Below, piece by piece: positions 47,192 to 58,750 of a stretch of 64,000 bases of DNA (its first letter is position 1; each line of letters starts with the position of its first letter). The notes beneath the pieces were generated by a model. It did not search any database. It was not told where the DNA came from and saw nothing but the letters and a program-made list of their open reading frames with translations. The stretch spans positions 992,001-1,056,000 of the forward strand of contig LNKV01000005.1 in NCBI GenBank assembly GCA_001465935.1, written 5' to 3'. Made by a program: the position numbers and the translations under genes. Origin of the DNA: Clarireedia homoeocarpa. Taxonomy: Eukaryota; Ascomycota; Leotiomycetes; Helotiales; Rutstroemiaceae.

Positions 47192-48621
47192 TATGGCGTG
47201 GCATTGCGAGTGGGGTTGAGAGGAGGAGATGGTGGATTGAACTGTTTGGGTAGATATATCTGTGATAAATGATGGCGATGTTCTCTATGGTACAGTGGGG
47301 ATGGGATGACGGGTGGCCATTTTTTCCTGTTTTGTTCAAGGGACAAATACGGAGGGTTATGATTATGATTATGGATATGGGTACGGGTACGGGTACGGGT
47401 ACGGATATGGATATGGATATGGATATGGATATGGATATGTAACTGAGTGGATAGCCGCATGGGGTGTGGGGATGGATAGCGGTATGGGTGGTATTCTTGT
47501 CGGGTGTTCGGATTGTAAAATAACTTGGAGAATTCTTCTGATGGATTAATGATGAATGATGAATGAATAAATGAAAGTATGCATACATGACGGAAGGTAG
47601 CGATACTTAGATCTTTCCCTTCCTTCCGGCAGCTAACACACCACCATCCGTACTCCCCAGCACAGAAAACCCCCTTCTGGGTATCGCCGTCGACCTATTG
47701 TTCCCATTCCAAAGAGCCAATCCATCCATATCAACATGATTCTCCTCCTCCCATCGCGCCCGCATCCGGCATCCAACCCGTTCCCATATATATACTGAGT
47801 ATAACCCGTTCATTCTCCCCAATCTCACCCCTCAAAGACAGATAGATCTTCGGAGGGCTCCGCCCCAAAATCCCTAGCCCATCTAGCCGAGAGATCTGTG
47901 CTTCCTGTCCTTTTTTCCATGCACAAAGCTAAACATCCATGTCCACCAGGTCAGGTCAGGTCTTTTTGATAATCAGATAAGCACATGCGACCCCGAGCTT
48001 ATCTGTCCAATCACAATTGCGCAGGCGCACCGTCGATTACGGAGATGCAGATGTCAAGGTGGGTGGTGGGGAGGGGCTTATCGGGGACGGCGCATGGCGA
48101 GCTCCAGTTTTGGTTCTTGCGGATGGGGTTTGTGTGTGAGGTTGCTGGGTAAGCTTGTGATTCGATTGCAATTGGTATGGTTTTTGGATAACGAAACGAC
48201 GTCGCCGGTCGGTGCGTGGAGAAGAAGAAATAAATAGATTGGAAAAGGTAAAGAGTGGTTTGGATAATTTTTATATTAATTGGGGCTTCCTTTCCTTCTG
48301 ATCTACGACTATTCATTTCTCTATTGTTTGTTTGTTCATTATTTTGCTACTGTCATATTAATTGATAGGATTGGATTGGATAGGGCATTGAGAGTGGGAT
48401 TTGGATTTGGGTTGAGACGGTTGGCGATTTGGATACTCGGTATTGGGATTTCGAAGACTGGAGACAGACTGAATTTGAATACTGCTTGAGTGTGGGAGAA
48501 GGTCGATCGAACAATTAGTTCATTGATTGGTCAATTGGTCAATTGGTCAATTCGTCTCTTGGAGGGCAGCCCGAAGTAGGGTTATACATCATCACCTCAA
48601 TATCGATACCGAGCGAATACC
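47192..48621. other. Intergenic with hexamer repeat
   Basis: The region downstream of the kinase gene includes the GGATAT/GGGTAC hexamer repeat. The rest has no domain-bearing frame. CAATTGGT copies at 48531-48549 lie in the leader of the permease gene. Confidence 0.5.
47357..47438. repeat. Hexanucleotide repeat (GGATAT / GGGTAC)
   Basis: About 13 hexamers run as TATGAT, then GGGTAC copies, then GGATAT copies. The repeat is open in two frames, giving Gly-Tyr and, on the other strand, alternating Ile-Ser translations that are not real proteins. Confidence 0.9.
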
Positions 48622-50585
48622 ATGGCCGTCACTATCGACAGCGGACCACACGATGGACCAGATACCATTGGACCCGAGCATTCCCCTAAACGCTCGTTCG
48701 GCCAGCGGGTGAATCATCTTGTGAAAGCTTTCTCAACCAAAGAGGGATTGGTTGGCAATTACGACTATGGTATGTTTTGTATACTTGGGTTATAAACAAA
48801 TTCTCTCCTCTCTCTTACCTTCCGCCCTCCTCAATCTCAATATCCAAAAGTTGTCTCTAACATAAAAACCCATCAGCCTTCCTCTTCAAACCTAACCTCC
48901 CGTTCCTCAAGAAGTCCAAACGTCGCGCCCCCTTCTTTGGCCTCCAAGACCGCATGCCCGTGCTCCTGGCCCTACTCCTCGGATTCCAGCACGCTCTAGC
49001 CATGCTCGCAGGAGTCATATCACCACCCATAATCATCGCAGGCTCAGCCAACTTCGATGCCGTTACCTCGCAGTATCTCGTTTCCACATCGCTGATAGTC
49101 TGCGGGATCCTGTCCGCAATCCAAATAACCCGGTTCCACATCTTCAAAACTCCGTACTACATCGGGACCGGGCTGATTTCAGTCGTGGGCACCTCTTTCG
49201 CTATTATTCCGATTGCGACAAAGGGCCTGAGTCAGATGTACGCGAACGGCATGTGTCCAACGGCAGAAGATGGCACGTTGCTGCCGTGTCCCGAGGGCTA
49301 TGGCGCATTACTCGGGACGGCGTCGTTGTGTGCACTGTTGGAGATCGGGCTTTCGTTTATGACGCCCCGGTTGCTGAAGAAGCTGTTCCCGCCGATTGTC
49401 ACCGGCCCGACGGTTATGCTGATCGGTGTATCGCTGATCGCATCTGGATTGGAGGATTGGGCTGGTGGAACGGGTACCTGTATGTCGAGGCCTACGACTG
49501 GTGACTATCAACTTTGTCCTTCGAATGCAGCGCCACATGCGCTTCCTTGGGGTTCGGCGGAGTTCATTGGCTTGGGTTTCTCGGTGTTCGTGACGATCAT
49601 CATCTGCGAGCGGTTCGGCTCCCCGATCATGAAATCCCTCGCTGTGGTCGTCGGTCTCCTAATCGGATGCATAATCGCTGCCGCATGCGGGTATTTTGAC
49701 TCCTCTTCCATAAACGCCGCTCCAGTCGCATCATTCATCTGGGTCAAGACATTTCCCCTCAGCATCTACGGCCCCTTCATCCTCCCCATGCTCGCCGTCT
49801 ACCTCATCCTAATGATGGAAGCCATCGGCGACATCACCGCCACATGCGACGTCTCGCGTCTCTCCGTCGACGGCGTATTATTCGATTCACGAATCCAAGG
49901 CGGCGTGCTAGCCGACGGTCTCAACGGCATGCTCGCCGGTCTCTGCACCATCACCCCCATGTCCACGTTTGCGCAAAACAACGGCGTGATCGCACTCACG
50001 CGCTGCGCGAACCGCAAAGCCGGCTGGGCAGCCTGTTTCTTCCTCGTCGTTATGGGAGTCTTTTCGAAATTCGCGGCAGCCCTCACATCTATCCCGTCGG
50101 CTGTCCTTGGTGGTATGACTACATTCCTGTTCGCTTCTGTCGCGGTTTCAGGTCTGCGCATCATCTCTACCGTCCCATTTACCCGACGCACGCGCTTCAT
50201 TCTCACGGCATCCCTAGCGCTTGGGTATGGCGCCACGCTCGTGCCGACGTGGTTTAGTTATGTGTTTACGTATACGGGGGGTAATCGTGCCAAGGCCGGG
50301 TTCTTTGATGCGATTGTATTGGTTATGGAGACAGGATTCGCGGTTACGGCGTTTGTGGCGGTGGCGCTGAATCTGGGGTTGCCGGAGGAGGATGAGGGGG
50401 AGGAAGTGGAGAGTTTGGCGGAGGATTTGGTGGAGGAGAGGGAGAGGGAACGGGAGTTGGAGATGCAGACGCATTCGGGCCGGGGCATGGACGGGCTTGG
50501 TGGGGAGGGGATGGAGATGGGGGAGGAAAATAGTTTGGGGAAGATGGGTGGGAGGAGTAGTGAGAATGGAGTAGAGAGGAAGTAG
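48622..50585 (+). CDS. NAT/NCS2-family purine permease (UapA/UapC-like)
   Basis: Two exons, 48622-48769 and 48877-50585, encode 618 aa. The body has ~14 hydrophobic segments, starting with LLLGFQHALAMLAGVISPPI and including TGPTVMLIGVSLIASGLEDW. Family motifs are clear: MEAIGDITATCDVSRLSVDG and the NAT signature QNNGVIALTRCANRKAGWAA, whose Gln/Asn residues contact purines in UapA. The C-terminal tail is a long acidic/Arg/Met-Gly stretch, as in fungal plasma-membrane members. In the family, these are H+ symporters for uric acid, xanthine or other purines. The sequence does not settle whether it is closer to UapA or UapC. The exon is more GC-rich than its AT-rich surroundings, which probably reflects coding composition. 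Confidence 0.95.
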
Positions 50586-51123
50586 GGGGAATAATGGGAG
50601 GTTTTTTTCTTTTTTTCTTTTCAATACTTGGGTTGGGAGGAAGGTAGAAGTTACGGTATGATGACTATGACTAGGGGACTTACAAAATGGTGTTTGTGAT
50701 CTTTTGGTTTTCATGTCATATAGTGTATATATAGTATTATGATTCCCCAGTGGATGAGGAGGATGAGCCAAGTTGAGTTTAGATGAGAGGGGAAACGGGA
50801 TAGCAACGAAGAGAACCAAAAAAAATAAAAGTTATAATGTCCTTAATTGAATGGAGGAGAATGGAATATCTTACCTTGGTTCCAAGTTACTCTCTTTGTT
50901 TGATGGATGAATCAACAGCCACGATTCCAATATGGAAGTAGCGTAGCCCAGGCTAGGCCGGATAGAAACTTGTGGAGCTGCTGCCGAGCAAGCATGCTAG
51001 AGCTAGCCAGGGAGACGAATTTGCGTTGCGTTGCGGTGCGGTGCGTTGCGTCGAGGAGCTTGGCGTATGGCGTATGGCGTACTACTCTCGCGATCTTTCT
51101 CATTCTCAGATGCCTACGTGTAG

Positions 51124-51181
51124 TCATCTCATCTCATCTCATCTCATCTCATCTCATCTCATCTCATCTCATCTCATCTCA
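51124..51181. repeat. (TCATC)n pentamer repeat
   Basis: About eleven copies of the TCATC/ATCTC pentamer run without interruption. The same pentamer class (rich in TCAC/CTCAT) recurs elsewhere in the window. Confidence 0.9.
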
Positions 51182-51263
51182 TTCAACTTTCTAGAGAGAA
51201 AGAGAGAGAGAGCTCATGCAGCTGCTTGACATTGGGATGGGATGAGGTGAGGTGGTCTTCTCT

Positions 51264-51266
<3 letters not shown>

Positions 51267-51302
<36 letters not shown>

Positions 51303-51322
51303 NNNNNNNNNNNNNNNNNNNN

Positions 51323-51377
<55 letters not shown>
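51267..51377. repeat. (CT)n dinucleotide repeat with assembly gap
   Basis: A long CT run is broken by 20 undetermined bases at 51303-51322. The gap therefore lies inside the microsatellite, and the real repeat length is unknown. Confidence 0.97.
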
Positions 51378-51379
<2 letters not shown>

Positions 51380-53116
51380 GATCCAAATTCTTCACTTCAG
51401 GTAACGTTTAAATTTTATTCCCCCGCCCCGGTATGCGATGTCCATTTCAATTCGATTCATGCCAAGTTTCATACATTGATTGGCCTTGACTGAATGATAC
51501 ATGTACCCGATTTCGTGGAGATATAGATATAGATGTAGATTCTTCTAATTAGCGGCTCTTTAAGAGTTGTCTCTAGATGCAATCCGGCAATTTGTGCTGA
51601 ATAGGTTTCGGAGGATGAGTTTGGAAAGTCAACTGTGGACTGATACCATGAGTGCAATATAGGTAGGTATCTTTCGCTTTTTTTTTTTTTCGGTCTTGAA
51701 TTTGAGGGTGATGCTTGAGGCCAGAAGATCCGCTCTTATCCAGATCAATGGACTGACTGACTGTAAGATTTGGGAGAAACTGATCGGAGAGGATTTATGA
51801 AGGGGTGACGGTATGGCTAAAGCATGCACAAGCGGGAACAGATTCAAGTTGTCGGGTGCACGATTCGTGAGCTCACTCAAGAGCGGTCCTGTCCAGTGAG
51901 CATATTGTTACCAAGTGGACATCATACAGAGTGAGACAATGTAATCCTTTAATTGTTCAATCATTTGCGAAGTGTTGTCGTCAGCTAATAACTTCTGCAC
52001 TGAAGAGGGATAGTTAAAGACGAATGATTGGTGGTCTGGTGATAACGAGATGGTATATCTTCGAAAAGTTCGATCTGGCAGAGCTACCGTGTAGATTGAG
52101 GTGTGCATGCACACATGGCAGGTTGATGAATGAAGGAGGAAATAATAGAGTAGGTCGCGGATAGAGCGGATTCTTGATTAATGGAAAATATACGTATGCA
52201 TCCTCGACAAGGAAGGTCGAGAGGGTATGGTGAGGCTATTGCTGGAGATGCTGCTCCGGGACCAGACAGCCATCGTTCTTCCTAGCGATTTCGTTGCTCG
52301 TTCACCTTGAAACGAGAACTGTAGCCTTTCCATGAACATTTGCAAGCTGAAACTACAGCTTGAGGAAAATTTCTGTTGCTTGCCGCTGGCATTGCATAAG
52401 CACTTTTCTAGCAGGACAAAGGTTCGTTCATACAAGTAACTTCCACCCACCACCCACCAGCTCCTGATGCATAAGTTCTTCTCCACAACAAGCAAGATCT
52501 TCTACCAAAAATGTGGAGAAGGAAAGAAACCCCGCCTCTTTCTACATCGCATAACATCGCATACCATACCCCAACAAAAACCACGCAGGCTCGCAGGCAA
52601 AGGCCAACCACCTTTTAATTTCTGACCCAGGAGAAGACGACATTTTCCACAGTGGACGTATGATCTGCACATGCCATGTTGTCCAGTACACGACCTTGTT
52701 TCTTGTTCCTTGTTCCTTGTTCCTTCCTTCTCGCAGCACGGGGGAGTTCCTGGGACTGGGTTGGACCAATTGCCAGTCTCGACAAAGTATGAAAGCAGTG
52801 ATTGCTGGTGGCAAGTGGCAAGTGGCAAACCTTTTTCATCCAGCCAACAGCAGAAACTAGCCTCGGCAAACACATGCTTGATTTTGTGGGGGTAGCTTGC
52901 ATGGATTGATCCAAGAAAAGAAAAAGACGAAAAAGACGAAAAAATTCCGTCAATTTTTTTTTTTTTCTTATCAAGAGGCTCCAGTTTTGATATTGATAGA
53001 TTTCCTCATTATGTGATTCGTGCGTTTGTGCACTTTCCTTGCATTTTGTTGAGGACTTTTTGGAAGTTACTTTGTACTTTATTGGTTAGCATTTTCCTGG
53101 ATATGTATCGGTGGGA

Positions 53117-53168
53117 TAGAACATAGAACGTAGAACATAGAACGTAGAACATGGAACATAGAACATAT
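53117..53168. repeat. Tandem AGAACATAGAACGT-type repeat
   Basis: Seven-base GAACATA/GAACGTA units alternate over about 50 bases (ATAGAACATAGAACGTAGAA and so on). Confidence 0.85.
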
Positions 53169-54448
53169 GAGAAAGCGAATACGTGTAGAGACGACAAAAG
53201 GATGCGAAGAAATTACCAAGTGCAAAGGGGGTAATTAGATGGACAAGATCTATTTCTGGAAGCAGGTCAGATATCCAATATCTCACAATAATTGCTGCAA
53301 GCGTACAAGCGTAACTTCCGTACAAGCGAGGATTGATATGCAGGTCCAAAAGCTTTTTGCAGTTTAGTTAGCCGAGCACCACCAAACAATCTGCCAGGGC
53401 TTAGTGAACCTTGGAAGTGCAAAGATCAAATACCGCATCGGGCAATTAAGAGTCCAACTTTAAACTGCGCAACCAGAAGAAGAGAAAGTTTGGCCGGTGA
53501 TTATTTTTTATTTTTAGTTTTTAGTTTTTTATTATTATTTTATCAAGCCTCCACTTACCTAGTTTGGTTGTGTCTTGTTTTATTTAATCACCGGCCAAAT
53601 TAAAGCGCAAAGTCCCAAAGCGACAACAGAAAGATGGTTGGGAAGAAGTGTGGATGCCATAGATACATAGATACATAGTACATGCACAAGGTACTTAAAG
53701 TACTTTAGTAAAAAGATGCTCGTGCGATGGATGTTCTGCCTTAAGAGTGGAGCTCGCCTTTGCTTGCCTTTCACGTCTTTCCACCGGTTCGCTTATCCCA
53801 CCAGTAGCATCGCTCACATAGCTTACTGGACTTGGATAAGTTTCGAAATTCTGTTGGGACGTTGAGCTCTGCAAAAATGGGTTGTTTGTTTTGTTGTTTT
53901 GCCGCGGCCGAAGCGATAGGAGAGGATGTGAGGAGAAGAATTGCATCATCTTCCTTTCTACATGTAAAATTATTCGGTAGTCAGTGGTGGCATGAAACTC
54001 GAGATCCGTTGAAACCTCCTCCCGCTTTCTCGCTCGCTCGCTCACTCTCCTATGTGGCAATTTCCAAAACGCCCAAACGCCCAAACGCCCAAACCCATCT
54101 CAAACCTCCTCCTCCCCCTCCTCCTCTAGCTTCCCTACAGTACGGTAGCTCTTCCCACCCAAATTCCCCACATAATTCTGGATCCTGCGCAGGTCCTCTA
54201 GTTTCTCGCCTGCGCCCTCCGTTCCTCACACTTTACCTTGCAAGATTTTAAAGAGCAATAGTTACCAGTTACTTACAAAGTAGTCCCTTGCCGACAAAAC
54301 CTACAAGCACAACGTACGATAACCCAAGTACTTATGTATAAGTATCTATCCCTGCTCCACCCAACCAAACGAATAGCCACGGTTATCTCGGGAAAGTGCA
54401 CTAGTGCATTTTCTACAAAGGTGCTGAGCTTGTCTTTATAAGTTCCTC

Positions 54449-54510
54449 ACCCTCCCCCCCTCCTCTTCTTCTTCTTTCCCCACGCCGTCCTCTCACTCTC
54501 TCGACAATCC
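54449..54510 (+). promoter_or_regulatory. Pyrimidine-rich leader of OLE1
   Basis: A dense C/T tract (CCTCCCCCCCTCCTCTTCTT and TCTCACTCTCTCGACAATCC) runs almost to the OLE1 ATG at 54517. Such CT boxes are typical of strongly expressed filamentous-fungus genes and often sit just upstream of the transcription start. Confidence 0.55.
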
Positions 54511-54516
54511 TCCAAG

Positions 54517-55992
54517 ATGGCCTCCAACATGGCCTCCAACGCCGCCCAGCTTCCTTCGAGCATGGCTAAGCCCTCGGAGCCCAATCGTAACAAGAGATAC
54601 GATCCCAAGAAGCCTCACATCACTGAAGAACCCATCACCAGAGCAAACTGGTACAAACATGTTAACTGGCTTAACGTGACTCTTATTGTTGGTGTTCCAA
54701 TTTATGGTCTGATCATGGCCTATTGGACTCCTTTGCAATGGAAGACTGCCGTCTGGGCTGTCGTCTACTACTTCATGACCGGTCTCGGTATCACAGCTGG
54801 TATACTTTTCTCCAACACCTTTCTTACATAAGCTCCATACTAACATTGCTGCACAGGTTACCACCGACTTTGGGCACACTCCTCATACTCCGCAACACTC
54901 CCCTTGAAGATTTTCCTCGCAGCTGTTGGTGGAGGAGCCGTCGAAGGCTCGATCAGATGGTGGTCCAGAGATCACCGAGCTCATCACAGATATACCGATA
55001 CCGATAAAGATCCATACTCCGTTCGCAAAGGTCTCCTATACTCTCATTTCGGATGGATGATCATGAAGCAAAACCCCAAGCGTATTGGCCGTACTGATAT
55101 CTCCGACTTGAACGATGACCCAGTTGTCGTCTGGCAACACCGCAACTACATCAAGACCGTCATCTTCATGGGTATGGTCTTCCCTTGTCTCGTCACTGGT
55201 CTTGGTTGGGGAGATTGGTTCGGTGGTTTCATCTACGCTGGTATCCTCAGAATCTTCTTCGTTCAACAAGCCACCTTCTGTGTCAACTCCTTGGCCCATT
55301 GGCTCGGTGACCAACCTTTCGATGACCGCAACTCTCCTCGTGATCACGTCATCACTGCTCTCGTTACTCTCGGTGAGGGATACCACAACTTCCATCACGA
55401 ATTCCCTTCGGATTACCGCAATGCTATTGAATGGCATCAATATGACCCTACCAAGTGGTCTATCTGGATCTGGAAGCAACTCGGTCTCGCCTACGATCTC
55501 AAGCAATTCAAGTCCAACGAAATCGAGAAGGGTCGTCTCCAACAACTCCAAAAGAAGCTTGACCAGAAGAGACAAACTCTCGACTGGGGTATTCCTCTTG
55601 AACAATTGCCAATCATTGACTGGGACACCTATCAAACCGAAGCTAAGAACGGTCGTGCTCTTATCGCTGTCGCCGGTGTTGTCCACGATGTTACCGATTT
55701 CGTCAAGGAACATCCAGGTGGAAAGGCTTTGATCACATCAGGTATTGGCAAGGACGCAACCGCTATCTTCAACGGTGGTGTCTACAACCACTCCAATGCG
55801 GCACACAACCTTCTTTCAACAATGCGTGTGGGTGTCCTCCGTGGTGGCTGCGAAGTCGAGATCTGGAAGCGAGCACAAAGGGAAAACAAAGACATCTCTT
55901 TTGTCAGTGACACTGCAGGCAAAAAGATTATCCGAGCTGGTAGCCAGGTCACCCGCATCGCGGAACCTGTTGCATCAGCTGATGCTGCATAA
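54517..55992 (+). CDS. OLE1: Acyl-CoA delta-9 desaturase with C-terminal cytochrome b5 domain
   Basis: Two exons, 54517-54799 and 54857-55992, encode 472 aa. The three His boxes that bind the di-iron centre are visible: HRLWAH, HRAHH (in RDHRAHHRYTDTDKDPYSV) and HNFHH (in GEGYHNFHHEFPSDYRNAIE). Membrane segments include WLNVTLIVGVPIYGLIMAYW and IFMGMVFPCLVTGLGWGDWF. The C-terminal ~110 residues are a cytochrome b5 domain with the haem-binding HPGG (FVKEHPGGKALI) and a second His in YNHSNAA. In the family, this ER enzyme introduces the first double bond into palmitoyl- and stearoyl-CoA, with electrons from the fused b5. Length fits fungal Ole1 proteins. Short repeats at the N-terminus (MASNMASN) make the exact start among the first ATGs uncertain. 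Confidence 0.98.
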
Positions 55993-56860
55993 GCATCTGT
56001 TTAATGAGTGCACGACCTAGAATTGCCGATTATCAAATGGCCAAAATTTGCATTTTTTTGTTACTTTTTACGAGCGTGGGAATTGTCCAAACTAGACCGG
56101 GGCGTTTTTTGGAACGGGAAAGGGGGAACTTGTGATTTTAATATTAAAGTCAAAAATGGATGGTTTCTAAAGGATGACACCGTTGTGTGCATCATCATGT
56201 ATCTTATATCAGAAAAACAAACCCCTCATGGTCGCTGTCGTTTAGACCGATGGCCTTATTGCTAGGATGGGCTCTATATGAGTCATAGAAAATCATAAAA
56301 ATGTCTACACAACCTTTGCTATTTCCCCTCCAACTTCGCTGCTTGTGATCTCTGTAATGTCCGAGTCATTCGAGGAATCAAATCCGAACCTGTGTCTGCT
56401 CTTACTACCTCCCGCCTATCTCTTTACACCTGAGCAGCTGTCCACAACCAACGAACTAAAAAATCTTCTGGGACAAATTCCGACCCAGGTACAAAATATG
56501 ATCCGATTCAGATCGCGATATCACCCCATAGTTATCACAGTATCACATGTTTTTGTCCCCCCCCCCTCCCTTTCAGATGCTCATGGTATGTATGTATGTA
56601 TGTATGTAAATCTCCCTCGGCACTCAACAAAAAAAAAATATTATCATTTTTTTTGGGGGGGGGGGGGGGTTTCTCTTCGAGCCACGTCATGTCATTCTTC
56701 TGCTGGATGAGACGAGGTTGGGAATGGAATGGAGTAGTGGGTAGGGTAGGGTCGGTAGGGTAGGTAGGTTTGAGGGGGGAAAGTTTCAAGGTGAGAAGAT
56801 TACGTATGGGGGATGGGATGGGGAATGGGGAATGAACGGGGGTTCTTTAATAGGTTTGTT

Positions 56861-56861
56861 A

Positions 56862-56892
<31 letters not shown>

Positions 56893-56920
56893 AGTGGTAG
56901 TGGTGGTGGTGGTGGTGGTG
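56861..56920. repeat. (TTG)n and (TGG)n trinucleotide repeats
   Basis: About nine TTG units pass into TAGTGG and then (TGG)n, giving Leu/Val-rich translations that are not genes. Confidence 0.9.
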
Positions 56921-57927
56921 TTTTGGAGAGGTTTGGAGGGAGGTACAGATGAAGAAGCACTTGTAGATGTAGATTTAGGTGTGGTGGTATTGAGAGGAGA
57001 GGAGGAGGAGAGAAAGATGAAGAGTTGGTTAGGCAAGGTTCTTCTTTATTCATATTCACATTCATATTCAATTTTTTATCCGTTTCTGTTTCTGTTTCTG
57101 TTTCCGCTCTCCAACATTCATTCATTCCTATTACTTCTCTGCCTCTCTCTGTCGGGTTCAGTATATTCGCTAAACTACGGGAGAGATACTGCAGGACAAG
57201 AGATACGTACTGTAGTATAGTAATTAGTACAGGAGAGCTGGTGGTTTATATAGTCTAGCTCTTCCTCCCACCTAGTTTAGAATATTCAACCCGATTCTAC
57301 GGCATTTATTTGGTCCTATTGAGACTAAGTGAGGTGCTACAGTATACCCAAGATGCAACATCATTACCATCTGCTTTCCTTTCCTCTCTTCTCCTTTCCT
57401 TTCCTGTTCTATTCTCTTCTCTTCTCTTCTACCTTTAACCTTTCCATCCGCCGCCCATCGCCCCATTCAATAACCCACACTACCTACATACAACAACCCA
57501 ACCCGCAAAGACCAACCAACTGTACAAAGTGCATGCATGTCAAGCTATATATATATATATATCCAACCTTCTATCTAATTACTAACTCCAAGCCCATCAA
57601 CTCACTCGCTCACTCACTCGCAGCCACCTATCTACCTACCTACCTACTCACATACACTCAGCCAGCCAGCCATCTATCTATCTATCTATCCCCCCCCCCA
57701 ATCCCAACAGTATACCCTCAGCAAGCAACCAAATGAAATAAAAATAAAAGCGTAGACTCGACTCCCTTGCCCTCTCTCCCCTTTCCCTCCCCAGCAAAAA
57801 TAAAATAAAATAAATAAACAAAGGGGGTTACTCCGACCTCGACATCTCCTCATACAGTGAGTGAGTGAGTGAGTGCATGGGAGTGAGGACGATGAGAAAA
57901 ATTACCCCCGTACTACATACATAAGTA

Positions 57928-57950
57928 CATATATATATATATATATATAT
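57928..57950. repeat. (AT)n dinucleotide repeat
   Basis: An alternating AT run of about 22 bases. Confidence 0.85.
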
Positions 57951-58170
57951 CACTTGAGACGAAAACAACAAAAACAAAAACAGGATCACAACACAGCACA
58001 ACACAGCTCAGCATACCATAGCAGCACAATTACGCTCCTCACAGATAGATCAACCAACGACAAAACATGTATGCCATGCATTCAAACCGTCCAATTATCA
58101 TCGTCATCACCAGCTCTCAAAACCAATACACGGCTCGTCATGATCTGATCTCATGCCAAATCAAAGAACC

Positions 58171-58262
58171 ATTCATTCACTCACTCACTCATTCACTCAC
58201 TCACTCACTCACTCACTCACTCACTCACTCACTCACTCACTCACAAATTCATTCATTCATTC
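58171..58262. repeat. (ACTC)n / (ATTC)n tetranucleotide repeat
   Basis: A long ACTC run is flanked and broken by ATTC units, over about 90 bases. Confidence 0.9.
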
Positions 58263-58750
58263 AATCAACTATTCGATTTTGATTCGACCTGACTTAATTC
58301 TGATCTGACTATCCCCGAACCGACTGAACTGAATTGAACTGACAAACCAACTTGCAACAGACGAGCCGAGTTCAAAACGCCGGTCGTAAAGTTCCAAAAA
58401 TAATATACCCACGTGTTAGAAAATGCAAGGCAGTTTCCTTCCCAACACAGAAAGAAAACCGTTATATATACTCCGCCGAGGAAACCAAAAAAAGACAAAC
58501 CAACGAAATGTGTGGAACAATAAGCCAAGCCATGCAATCCCGATATTTTGCACTTTGTATTGCAGAAGATCGTGGATGAACTTTTTACACCTGTAAAACA
58601 CGAGTTGAGCAGGAAGAGCCCATGTATGTAGGAAAGGAACGGAATAAAGTTTTGATGTGTTTTTGTCATTGTCGTTGAAGCTCTATATTTGACCCTGCAG
58701 ACTAATGTGACCCGACAACAAATGACATCAGGCAGAGTGCGAGAGTTAGT

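Larger units (their letters stand above)
50586..54516. other. Gene-poor 3.9-kb intergenic region with microsatellites and an assembly gap
   Basis: There are runs of TCATC, CT and GAACATAGAACGTAG-type repeats, poly-A/T tracts (e.g. 52957-52969) and many short open frames without domains. No conserved coding signal is seen. The last part carries the OLE1 promoter. Confidence 0.55.
55993..58750. other. Intergenic with many simple repeats
   Basis: The downstream region of OLE1 contains a poly-G tract at about 56647-56661 and TTG/TGG, ATCT, TA and ACTC microsatellites. Several open frames (e.g. 56813-57220, 57329-57736) are translations of repeats. No conserved protein or RNA gene is apparent before the 3' end of NOT2 at 58751. 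Confidence 0.6.

Noticed and set aside
47157..47588. 143-aa minus-strand frame across the hexamer repeat
   Set aside because: An Ile-Ser and Val-Pro dipeptide translation of the repeat, overlapping the kinase gene's end.
53832..54251. 139-aa open frame upstream of OLE1
   Set aside because: Pro/Ser low complexity in a CT-rich promoter region, no recognisable domain.
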